Shown piece after piece: positions 15,954-22,476 of a stretch of 28,760 nucleotides of DNA. The position numbers were made by a program, and so were the translations under genes. How positions within the stretch are numbered: the first letter of the stretch is position 1; every line of letters starts with the position of its first letter. The stretch is from DAOOPX01 sp964653045 (GTDB lineage: Bacteria; Patescibacteriota; Microgenomatia; UBA1400; PJMF01): positions 1 to 28,760 of the forward strand of contig CAZZBW010000013.1 of assembly GCA_964653045.1 (NCBI GenBank). Direction: 5' to 3'. The notes beneath the pieces were generated by a model. It searched no databases, was not told the DNA's origin, and was given only the letters and a program-made list of their open reading frames with translations.

Positions 15954-16241
15954 ATGTCACTTATTACAGAATTAGAAAGAGATCCGTTTACTCCTCCCTC
16001 TGAAACTATGGTTCGTACTTGGATTGTCCAAATGTTGGGTGGAATTGAGAGATTGTTAGAAGGGCTTGACGTGCAGTCTTACACTGCAAGTTATGACGAA
16101 AATCTTGCTTTGGCAGGTAGCTTATATGAAGCTTTGCGGGCATTAGGATTTGATATAAATACTTTGCCAAGAATTGGAGTACCAGTCGATCTTAATGGCA
16201 TCATAGGGCTTTCCAAAAGTAGACCTGCAAAAAAAGATTAA
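15954..16241 (+). CDS. Small hypothetical protein
   Basis: A 95-residue protein with no family I recognise. It looks mostly helical: two predicted helices in residues 17-38 (TMVRTWIVQMLGGIERLLEG) and 45-65 (YDENLALAGSLYEALRAL), then a short tail with a basic end. There is no signal peptide or membrane segment. TATAAT lies about 15 bases upstream of the ATG. It converges on ldh with only four bases between the stops. Confidence 0.55.
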   Translation: MSLITELERDPFTPPSETMVRTWIVQMLGGIERLLEGLDVQSYTASYDENLALAGSLYEALRALGFDINTLPRIGVPVDLNGIIGLSKSRPAKKD

Positions 16242-16245
16242 ATAT

Positions 16246-17175
16246 TTACCCGAACTGTTTTAAAGTGCTCACGCTTTTTTCTAAAGACTGTTTTTCTTCC
16301 CAGTTGAGTTTGGGTCTGAGAACCGTTTCGACTCCGCGACGACCAATGATGCACGGTACGGATAAGGCAACACCGCTGTAGCCGTAGAAATCATGGAGAG
16401 GTATTGAGACGGGCAAAACTGTTTTAGCGTTGCCGAGAACTGCTTTGACCAAGCTGGTCACTACTGCGGCGATGCCGTAGTAAGTGGCACCCTTGGACTC
16501 GATGATTTTATACGCAGCATCACGCGCCTTCTGGAATGCTTCTTGAGCTTTTGTCTCACTAAAATTGGGAAACTCAGTCAGGGGTTGAGAGCCGACGGTG
16601 GCGCTGGAGAGTACTGGGAAAGAGCTGTCACCGTGCTCGCCCAGGACATAAGCGTGGATGCTGCGCGGATTGACATTTAGAAACTCTGACAGATGGAAGC
16701 GGAATCGCGCAGTGTCGAGCACAGTACCCGAACCAAAGATCTGACCTTTGGGAAAGCCGGCGGTCCGGTATGCCCGATATGTCAATACGTCGACAGGATT
16801 AGAAACGATCAAAATAGTTGCGTTAGGAGCATGTTTAGCCAATTGGTTAATGGTGTACTCAATAATCTCAATATTTTTTTGGGCTAACTCCAGGCGAGTC
16901 TCACCGGGTTTTTGGGCGGCACCAGCGGTGATGATGATCATGTCTGAGTCAGCTAAATCAGTGTAATTATCACTGACTGAGATCGTCACAGGATGTAAAA
17001 AACTGACGCCATGCTCGAGATCTAGTTTTTCGCCAATTAATTTAGCCTTGTCGCGACCGAATAGCACTAGCTCGTTAACCACGCCGGTGTGAAGAATCGA
17101 GAATGCAGTGGTCATGCCGACACGACCACAGCCAATCACAGCAACTTTATTTGATTCGATGGATTTTTTGGGCAT
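16246..17175 (-). CDS. ldh: L-lactate dehydrogenase
   Basis: A 309-residue NAD-dependent enzyme that interconverts pyruvate and lactate. The N-terminal Rossmann fold has VIGCGRVGMT. The substrate-specificity residue is Gln in AAQKPGETRLEL, typical of lactate rather than malate dehydrogenase (which has Arg there). The catalytic His is in GEHGDSSFPV and the substrate-binding Arg in DTARFRFHLSE. It lies 49 bases after tktC on the same strand, so the three genes probably form an operon that regenerates NAD+ during fermentation. Confidence 0.95.
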   Translation of the reverse strand: MPKKSIESNKVAVIGCGRVGMTTAFSILHTGVVNELVLFGRDKAKLIGEKLDLEHGVSFLHPVTISVSDNYTDLADSDMIIITAGAAQKPGETRLELAQKNIEIIEYTINQLAKHAPNATILIVSNPVDVLTYRAYRTAGFPKGQIFGSGTVLDTARFRFHLSEFLNVNPRSIHAYVLGEHGDSSFPVLSSATVGSQPLTEFPNFSETKAQEAFQKARDAAYKIIESKGATYYGIAAVVTSLVKAVLGNAKTVLPVSIPLHDFYGYSGVALSVPCIIGRRGVETVLRPKLNWEEKQSLEKSVSTLKQFG

Positions 17176-17224
17176 AAAGTAATACTACTATAATAGGCTG
17201 ACTGGTGGAAGAGTTACGAATGAG

Positions 17225-18154
17225 CTAAGGTAAAGTTTCAAGGACCGTTTTGACGATGTTGTCCGCAGTAAGACCGTGTTTTTGCTGGAGCTCTTCAAGC
17301 GAGCCAGTTTCGCCGAATTTATCATTGACGGCAATGATTTTAAAAGGAGTAGTGCGGCGGGCGGTTTGGGCGATTTGTTCGGCAATTGCCGAGCCCAAAC
17401 CGCCCGCCAGCTGATGATCCTCCACACTCACTACCGCTTTAGTTTGTGTGAATGCGTCTAGGATTGCGACCTTATCCAATGGTTTGATGGTGTGTAGGTT
17501 TAAGACACGCGCTTGGATATTTTTTTCTGCCAACATTTTCGTTGCTTCAAGAGTTTGGATTAGCATTGAGCCGGTAGAAATAAGTGTTACATCGTCTCCC
17601 TGACTAAGTAATTGAGCTTTGCCCAGGACAAACGATCCTGGATCTGAGGGAGAAACTGTGAGCACTTCTGTTCGAGCCATGCGGAAATAGATTGGTCCAG
17701 GGTGAGTTAATGTTACCTGAGCTGTTTGTAACGCTTGATTTGCATCTGCTGGAGAAATTATTGACATGTTGGGTAGAACCCGCATTAGCGCGATGTCTTC
17801 AAGCATCTGGTGAGTGGCACCATTATGGGTGGTGTCAAACCCAGGAAGACCACCAACAATCCTGACTGGCAAATTTGAATAGCAAATATTGCGGATCATT
17901 AACCAATTTATGCCAGGGCTAAAGATAGCGAAGCTGTAAATGTATGGCAATTTGCCTGCCAAAGCCAGGCCGGCGGCCACGCCGGCCAAGTTTTGTTCTG
18001 CCACACCGAGGTCGACAAATTGCTTTGGGAGCTGTTTTTTAAACTCAGTTAGCCTGAGTGAGTCAGTTAAATCAGCGGATAGCACCACTATTCGCTGATC
18101 TTTTTGTGCAATTTTCAATAATTCGTCGTTAAAGCCGGTTAGAGCATTACTCAT
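17225..18154 (-). CDS. Transketolase, C-terminal half (split enzyme)
   Basis: A 309-residue subunit carrying the pyrimidine-binding and C-terminal domains of a split transketolase. DLGVAEQNLAGVAAGLA holds the conserved Glu that activates thiamine diphosphate. GATHQMLEDIALMRVLPN and the downstream SVEDH and GGLGSAIAE segments are typical. With the N-terminal partner it moves two-carbon units in the non-oxidative pentose phosphate pathway. Its start overlaps tktN by 8 bases, so translation is coupled. A 16-bp perfect stem-loop (17356-17408) and an 8-bp one (17968-17987) lie within it. Confidence 0.93.
   Translation of the reverse strand: MSNALTGFNDELLKIAQKDQRIVVLSADLTDSLRLTEFKKQLPKQFVDLGVAEQNLAGVAAGLALAGKLPYIYSFAIFSPGINWLMIRNICYSNLPVRIVGGLPGFDTTHNGATHQMLEDIALMRVLPNMSIISPADANQALQTAQVTLTHPGPIYFRMARTEVLTVSPSDPGSFVLGKAQLLSQGDDVTLISTGSMLIQTLEATKMLAEKNIQARVLNLHTIKPLDKVAILDAFTQTKAVVSVEDHQLAGGLGSAIAEQIAQTARRTTPFKIIAVNDKFGETGSLEELQQKHGLTADNIVKTVLETLP
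17356..17408. repeat. Intragenic 16-bp stem enclosing a second palindrome
   Basis: GGCGGGCGGTTTGGGC (17356-17371) pairs perfectly with 17393-17408. The 21-base loop itself contains the perfect 14-base palindrome TCGGCAATTGCCGA (17379-17392). Inside the transketolase C-terminal gene. Confidence 0.92.
17968..17987. repeat. Intragenic 8-bp GC stem-loop
   Basis: GGCCGGCG-GCCA-CGCCGGCC, all G+C in the stem. Inside the transketolase C-terminal gene. Confidence 0.85.
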
Positions 18155-18974
18155 GATTAAGTTCCGTTATTGCTTGATGATACTCAATGTCGCTTGGAGC
18201 TTTGCCGTGCCAGTAGGGATTGTTTTCCATGAAGCTCACACCCTTTCCTGGTGTGGTGTGAGCAATAATTGCGGTAGGCTCAGTTTGGTTTTTGGCATTA
18301 CTCAACGATTGATAAATTTGAGTGTAATCATGACCATTAATCTCAGCCACGCTCCAACCGAAGCTAGCTAGTTTGTGCTTGAGTGGGTCAATGGGCATAA
18401 TGGCAGAAGTAAAGCCACCAATTTGAATGTTGTTGTTATCAATAATCGCAGTCAGGCTCGAAAGCTGGTTTTTGGCAGCAAACATATAGGCTTCCCACGT
18501 CTGTCCCTCTTGATGCTCAGCGTCGCTGAGGAAAGCAAAAACATGAGAAGTTTGCTGGTTCATTTTTAAACCAAGTGCCAGGCCAGTAGCCTGGCTCAAT
18601 CCTTGTCCCAATGGTCCAGAAGTGTTTTCAATTCCTGGAAGGCTGCCTAGGTGAGGATGTCCCTGCAAGCGGGAGCCAAAAACACGAAAAGTATGGAGTT
18701 CATCCACCGGAAAATATTCGGCTTGAGCAAGAGTGGCGTATAAAACTGGGCAAATGTGACCGTTGGAGAGAATCACTCGATCTCTATCTGGCCAATCTGG
18801 TTGATTCGGTCGGTGATTGAGTAGATCAGAAAAATAGAGCGTGGTAAATATATCGGTCATCCCCAGTGAGCCGGCGGGGTGTCCCCCGCCGGCGGCATAA
18901 ACCATCTCAAGAATAAATCGACGAGTTTGTTGGGCAATTTTGGCTAATTTTACTTTGGCGGCAGGATTTAGCAC
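18147..18974 (-). CDS. Transketolase, N-terminal half (split enzyme)
   Basis: A 275-residue subunit carrying the thiamine-diphosphate/Mg-binding domain. GGGHPAGSLGMTD, SNGHICPVLYA and GPLGQGLSQATG are characteristic. The TPP motif reads SDAEHQEGQTWEA ... DNNN; the usual GDG is SDA, but the metal-binding Asp and Asn are kept. It starts at GTG (18974), with TATCAT nine bases upstream and no Shine-Dalgarno sequence. First gene of the tktN-tktC-ldh operon. A 10-bp all-GC hairpin lies near its start (18870-18893). Confidence 0.93.
   Translation of the reverse strand: MLNPAAKVKLAKIAQQTRRFILEMVYAAGGGHPAGSLGMTDIFTTLYFSDLLNHRPNQPDWPDRDRVILSNGHICPVLYATLAQAEYFPVDELHTFRVFGSRLQGHPHLGSLPGIENTSGPLGQGLSQATGLALGLKMNQQTSHVFAFLSDAEHQEGQTWEAYMFAAKNQLSSLTAIIDNNNIQIGGFTSAIMPIDPLKHKLASFGWSVAEINGHDYTQIYQSLSNAKNQTEPTAIIAHTTPGKGVSFMENNPYWHGKAPSDIEYHQAITELNHE
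18870..18893. repeat. Intragenic perfect 10-bp GC stem-loop
   Basis: GCCGGCGGGG-TGTC-CCCCGCCGGC. It encodes part of the TPP-domain GGGHPAGS segment of the transketolase N-terminal half. Confidence 0.9.
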
Positions 18975-19005
18975 AGTAAATTAATGATAGCACGAAAGCG
19001 TATTG

Positions 19006-19031
19006 TCACCCTGAGCCCGTCGAATGGGTGA
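19006..19031. repeat. Intergenic TCACCC/GGGTGA repeat element
   Basis: A 26-base imperfect palindrome whose ends TCACCC and GGGTGA flank CTGAGCCCGTCGAA-like sequence. This wording resembles a short dispersed repeat (TTCGAC..GCTCAGGGTGA) found between genes in many environmental bacterial genomes. It lies between the divergent tktN and truB starts. Confidence 0.5.
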
Positions 19032-19052
19032 TGGTATGAGACAATATCAAGT

Positions 19053-19778
19053 GTGCTGAAGCTATCGAACATTGACCAAATTATCATTGAAAAATCAGGA
19101 ATCATGTTAGTTGACAAACCTGTGGGTCCGACTAGTCATGATCTAGTCGATTGGTTGCGCCGCGTCAGCGACGTGCGGCGGGTGGGCCACACCGGCACGC
19201 TTGACCCATTAGCCTCAGGACTGATGATCATGCTGGTGGGCAGAGAGTACACCAAACTCCAAGACCAGTTTCTGAAAAAGGATAAAACCTATTTAGTCAC
19301 AGCCCAGTTGGGTATCACCAGCGATAGTTATGACATTACTGGTACCGTTATGACACAAAACGACAATTGGCAAAAATTGAAGAAAGAAAATTTTGAAAAC
19401 GTTGCTAATCAATTTGTGGGCCAGATTGAGCAAACTGTGCCGATTTACTCAGCAGTGAAAATTAAGGGAGAGAAGTTGTACGATTTGGCTCGGCGCGGGC
19501 AGGCCGATCAAGTCGGTCTGCCCGCGCGTTCAGTCACCATCTACTCGCTCAATATATTAGATTTTTCTCTACCTTATTTCACTCTAGAAGTTAGCTGCTC
19601 CAGCGGTACTTACGTTCGCTCTCTGATTCACGACATTGGTCAAGCTCTTGGTGTGGGAGCAGTGGTGACCGCATTAAGACGGGTGCAGATTGGTGAATAC
19701 TCAATTGATCAAACTGAAGTTTGTCCGTTTTTCAAAAAGAGAATATTCGCAGGACAAGCTAAAATTGAAAGTGCTTAA
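19053..19778 (+). CDS. truB: tRNA pseudouridine-55 synthase
   Basis: A 241-residue enzyme that makes pseudouridine 55 in the T loop of tRNA. GIMLVDKPVGPTSHD opens the catalytic domain, and the catalytic Asp is in GHTGTLDPLASG. KTYLVTAQLG, VPIYSAVKIKGEKLYDLAR and SCSSGTYVRSLIHDIG follow. It lacks the C-terminal PUA domain of longer TruB proteins. The start is GTG at 19053; an in-frame ATG at 19104 would cut into the conserved SGI-LVDKP strand. Its tail overlaps the end of the convergent AbiEii-like gene by 20 bases. It contains a 15-bp hairpin with one G-T pair (19493-19527). Confidence 0.94.
   Translation: MLKLSNIDQIIIEKSGIMLVDKPVGPTSHDLVDWLRRVSDVRRVGHTGTLDPLASGLMIMLVGREYTKLQDQFLKKDKTYLVTAQLGITSDSYDITGTVMTQNDNWQKLKKENFENVANQFVGQIEQTVPIYSAVKIKGEKLYDLARRGQADQVGLPARSVTIYSLNILDFSLPYFTLEVSCSSGTYVRSLIHDIGQALGVGAVVTALRRVQIGEYSIDQTEVCPFFKKRIFAGQAKIESA
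19493..19527. repeat. Intragenic 15-bp stem-loop with one wobble pair
   Basis: Arms 19493-19507 and 19513-19527 pair at 14 of 15 positions plus one G-T; the loop is TCAAG. Inside truB, coding the segment around ARRGQADQVGLPAR. Confidence 0.9.
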
Positions 19779-20394
19779 TTTGCGTGATTAACCCAGATTT
19801 AACTTCTTCCCAACTGATTGGTTTTATCATTCTTGGCATTGGTTGATCTTCAGCATCTGCAAAGTAAGCTAAAGATTTTAAGATATGAGTTTGATCATAA
19901 TTTGTGTCAGTATATTTTTTCGATACTAGTTCGAACAGTTCGGTCAGAGAGAAATGCTGTAATAGAAAATAAAGATCAATAAAATCCTTTTTGTTGCCAC
20001 GAGCAGCGACAGTTTGCATTTTAGTGCAGGCAATATCAGCAACTGAACTGAGGCTGATGTTGTTCCAACTCTCATTTGTTTTCAGCAATGGGTATGGATA
20101 GTGCAGAAATTGAAGTTTTACGCCATTCAAGTATGAGTTAAGTGTGCCTGGAGCTAATTGAGTGTTTTGGAGTGAACCAAGAGCTAATAATTCTTGTTCT
20201 AATTTTGAAGGAGCAAAAACTTGCGCACAAAAAAAATCCAAATCTTCAGACTGGCGGTGACCGATCTGTAAGGCAAGAGCAGTGCCTCCTGAAAGGTAGA
20301 ACTCTCTCAGAAAACTGGGGTTTTTTTGAGTTAAAAGCTCAGTTAATTTAGTAGTGTTCACAGGTAGGGTTTGAGGAAAGATGGGTTCGTTCAT
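19759..20394 (-). CDS. AbiEii/AbiGii-type nucleotidyltransferase toxin
   Basis: A 211-residue protein of the AbiEii/AbiGii nucleotidyltransferase family. SGGTALALQIG (35-45) and the HRQSEDLDFF block (46-55, with metal-binding D51 and D53) form the active site. The later K125, R132 and KKDFIDLYFLL (135-145) are also typical. Relatives act as toxins of toxin-antitoxin or phage-abortive systems by transferring nucleotides, in some cases to tRNA. The upstream small gene overlaps its start by 4 bases and is the likely antitoxin. Activity is inferred from family membership. Confidence 0.82.
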   Translation of the reverse strand: MNEPIFPQTLPVNTTKLTELLTQKNPSFLREFYLSGGTALALQIGHRQSEDLDFFCAQVFAPSKLEQELLALGSLQNTQLAPGTLNSYLNGVKLQFLHYPYPLLKTNESWNNISLSSVADIACTKMQTVAARGNKKDFIDLYFLLQHFSLTELFELVSKKYTDTNYDQTHILKSLAYFADAEDQPMPRMIKPISWEEVKSGLITQIKHFQF

Positions 20395-20624
20395 GATAGA
20401 TAATTATGCCAAAAATTAGCTGAAAGCTGGCTAAGTTTCAGACTAGGTAATATTTGTGCCAACTCTTTTTTGTCTGCGCGGTTGAGTAACCACTCAACCG
20501 CACACCGATCGCCTTTGTCCAGTATTGTTTGAATGATATATTTGCGGTGTTTTTCCCAAGATAAATCATCCAAATCATCGCCCCAGAAATACTTGGTTAC
20601 TTGAGGTGGAATTTGGTCGTTCAT
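20391..20624 (-). CDS. DUF6922-like antitoxin partner
   Basis: A 77-residue protein. Its pattern (IPPQVTKYFWGDDLDDLSWEKHRKYIIQ, then GDRCAVEWLLN and a Trp near the end, ANFWHNYL) recalls the DUF6922 proteins that precede AbiEii-type toxins. It starts at the ATG at 20624; a TTG one codon earlier is less likely. An ATGA overlap couples it to the toxin gene. TATAAT lies eight bases upstream, giving a nearly leaderless mRNA. A perfect 10-bp hairpin (20478-20501) lies inside. Confidence 0.68.
   Translation of the reverse strand: MNDQIPPQVTKYFWGDDLDDLSWEKHRKYIIQTILDKGDRCAVEWLLNRADKKELAQILPSLKLSQLSANFWHNYLS
20478..20501. repeat. Intragenic perfect 10-bp stem-loop
   Basis: GCGGTTGAGT-AACC-ACTCAACCGC within the antitoxin-like gene. 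Confidence 0.9.
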
Positions 20625-20632
20625 CAAAAGTA

Positions 20633-20679
20633 ATTATACTCGAAAATGAGTCACTTTGCTATAGCTCGGGTGATATAAT
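20633..20679. promoter_or_regulatory. Divergent promoters of the antitoxin and the 20686 gene
   Basis: Minus strand TATAAT (20638-20633) ends eight bases before the antitoxin ATG. Plus strand TGATATAAT (extended -10; TATAAT at 20674-20679) ends six bases before the ATG at 20686. Neither has a clear -35 box or room for a Shine-Dalgarno sequence, so both mRNAs are probably leaderless. Confidence 0.55.
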
Positions 20680-20685
20680 TAACCT

Positions 20686-21057
20686 ATGAATCCAGAAGAA
20701 GCTCGCAGAACAATTTCGGTAGTAGCTTGGGTGAGAGACACGCGCAAAGAAGCCAGCTCAGTTCAGTCTCAGTCAGGCTCAACCCAACTCAAAGATTGCA
20801 CTTATCAGAATGGAACTATCAAGTACTATGATCAGTCTGCTGGGCGGTTAGTATATGCGGAGGGTTTGTCCAACTCGCGCTGTTATATTGATTTTGGACC
20901 TTACACCAGTAAGTTAGCTGTCAGTTTTTCAGGTTCGTCTGGAGTGGGAGAAGATTTGCTCAATGGCAATAAGTACAATTTTGTGGTGCAAGGAAGTAGT
21001 AAAACTGTTTTAACAGATTCGTCAGATGGTTCAGAGTATGTATATGAAGTGAGATAA
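20686..21057 (+). CDS. Hypothetical protein
   Basis: A 123-residue protein I do not recognise. After a charged N-terminus (MNPEEARRTISVVAWVRDTRKE) it is rich in Ser, Gly and Tyr and appears to form beta strands (KDCTYQNGTIKYYDQ, RCYIDFGPYTSKLAVSFSG, YNFVVQG). It has two Cys, no signal peptide and no membrane helix. It is followed after nine bases by another orphan gene on the same strand, so they may be co-transcribed. Confidence 0.55.
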   Translation: MNPEEARRTISVVAWVRDTRKEASSVQSQSGSTQLKDCTYQNGTIKYYDQSAGRLVYAEGLSNSRCYIDFGPYTSKLAVSFSGSSGVGEDLLNGNKYNFVVQGSSKTVLTDSSDGSEYVYEVR

Positions 21058-21066
21058 TTCGTTTTT

Positions 21067-21555
21067 ATGCAACCTCATACTGGCGCTGCCATCACTTTAA
21101 TCACTCACATTTGGCCCAATGTTTGTGTTCCGCTTGATCAATTTAAACATCGCCAATTTGAGATTCAAACTCAATATCATCATCGCTCAAAAATTCATTC
21201 GGTATATATTGAGAATACCAATCCTAGGGAACAGGAAATTGTAATCCGGATCGGAAAGGATTGGCCTTGTCACTTGAAAATGCGTTTAAACCCCACCCGA
21301 GATGAAGTCAAAGTAACAGAGCACTCTCATGGCTCAACGCAGGAGGAGTTTCGCTTATTCCTGCCACGAAGGTTGGAAGGAGAGTATCGATCAGAACCAA
21401 TCAGAGGGTTCTCTACTCGCCACATCATTTCTGGGGATGTGATTGATTCTGAGCGAACGCAGGTGCGCTTTGCCGATGTGTTTGAAGGAGATGAAGAAGA
21501 CCCGAGACGCAAATACAATTATCAATACGAGTGCAAAATTATTGCGAGGTATTAG
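21067..21555 (+). CDS. Hypothetical protein
   Basis: A 162-residue protein, not recognised. It is rich in Arg, His, Glu and beta-prone segments (IHSVYIENTNPREQEIVIRIG, DEVKVTEHSHG), soluble, with no signal peptide. GATAAT, overlapping the stop codon of the previous gene, could serve as a -10 box, but co-transcription is as likely. Its end overlaps the convergent AlkD-like gene by four bases. Confidence 0.55.
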   Translation: MQPHTGAAITLITHIWPNVCVPLDQFKHRQFEIQTQYHHRSKIHSVYIENTNPREQEIVIRIGKDWPCHLKMRLNPTRDEVKVTEHSHGSTQEEFRLFLPRRLEGEYRSEPIRGFSTRHIISGDVIDSERTQVRFADVFEGDEEDPRRKYNYQYECKIIARY

Positions 21556-22286
21556 TTTTTCTGTAACTTGATTTTTAAGTAATGCTGACGTTGGGTTTCT
21601 GGTAGCTTTTCAATCGCGTAACGGAGCATCGTCCTGGGCATTACTTGAGCGTTTTGATCGAGGAACCCGATCAAAACGCTCAAGTCTTTCTTCCCTACTT
21701 CGCGTAACATCCACCCCACCGCTTTGTGCATTAAGTCTTGCTTATCGTTAAGTAATATTTTGGCCAATCGTAATATTTCATCAAACTGTCCAGCCTTAAT
21801 TAACGGAAAAGTAGCTAACACAGCAATCCGACGTCTCCATAAATTTTGAGAAACAACTAATTGATCCAGTACCTTTCGTTTATCAGGATTATCCAATAGA
21901 TGCGCGCCCACGATCTTGGGCGCGCTCAAATCCACCAGGTCCCAGTTATTAATCCATTCAGCATGATTTAAATAAAACTGATAGTAAGTGTGCTTATCAT
22001 TTTCTCTTAATTTGGGATATTGATAAGTCATGATGATCAGTGCAGTTAGCCTAACCTCGTGCAGTGGATTACCCAGTAATTTCTCAATGTCTGCCAATGA
22101 ACAATCACGGTAGTATTGTTTGGCAATCGCTCGAACAACTGGGACAGTGATGCCCAAAAACCTATCTCCTTCTCCGTATTGGCCTTTACCGGTTTTAAAG
22201 AATCGGGAAAAGTGGTCTGCTCTTATTTCGTTACCCTGGCGTTTTAAAACTTGAAAAATTGTTGTTGAAAGAGTGAGTTTATTCAT
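21552..22286 (-). CDS. AlkD-like DNA alkylation repair protein
   Basis: A 244-residue HEAT-repeat DNA glycosylase of the AlkC/AlkD family, which removes alkylated bases without flipping them. YGEGDRFLGITVPVVRAIAK opens the fold; NNWDLVDLSAPKIVG carries the Trp-Asp pair; LWRRRIAVLATF and DLMHKAVGWMLREVGKKD are hallmark helices. It is full length. TGTAAT sits five bases before the ATG, with no Shine-Dalgarno sequence. Two stem-loops lie in the gene, including the longest in the window (18 bp, 21643-21685). Confidence 0.92.
   Translation of the reverse strand: MNKLTLSTTIFQVLKRQGNEIRADHFSRFFKTGKGQYGEGDRFLGITVPVVRAIAKQYYRDCSLADIEKLLGNPLHEVRLTALIIMTYQYPKLRENDKHTYYQFYLNHAEWINNWDLVDLSAPKIVGAHLLDNPDKRKVLDQLVVSQNLWRRRIAVLATFPLIKAGQFDEILRLAKILLNDKQDLMHKAVGWMLREVGKKDLSVLIGFLDQNAQVMPRTMLRYAIEKLPETQRQHYLKIKLQKN
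21643..21685. repeat. Intragenic perfect 18-bp stem-loop
   Basis: The arms 21643-21660 (ACTTGAGCGTTTTGATCG) and 21668-21685 are fully complementary, with a 7-base loop AGGAACC. It lies inside the AlkD-like gene, coding LSVLIGFLDQNAQV. Confidence 0.95.
21902..21925. repeat. Intragenic perfect 9-bp GC stem-loop
   Basis: GCGCGCCCA-CGATCT-TGGGCGCGC within the AlkD-like gene. Confidence 0.88.
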
Positions 22287-22379
22287 AAGTAATTACAAAG
22301 TATTATCCAATTATAAACAACTAAGAATTGGTTTTTGTTGCTAGTTTAAATAAACGCCCACAATAATTGCCCAATCCAT

Positions 22380-22407
22380 TTGATTTTGTTTGAAGTGAGT
22401 GTATAAT
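22380..22407 (+). promoter_or_regulatory. Promoter of the surface protein gene
   Basis: TTGATT (22380-22385), 16 bases, TATAAT (22402-22407). The predicted start is near 22414, giving a leader of about 60 bases that carries AAAGAAAGGG nine bases before the ATG. Unlike several neighbours, this gene has a normal leader. Confidence 0.65.
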
Positions 22408-22476
22408 TCTTTAGCTAAGTGTAGCTTTTGTCTCTGCCCAGAGTAAACATCTTTAATAAAGAAAGGGTTTTCACCA

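Noticed and set aside
18147..18974. Transketolase broken by a frameshift
   Set aside because: The two halves overlap by 8 bases with proper start and stop and complete domains, which is the usual split form of the enzyme.
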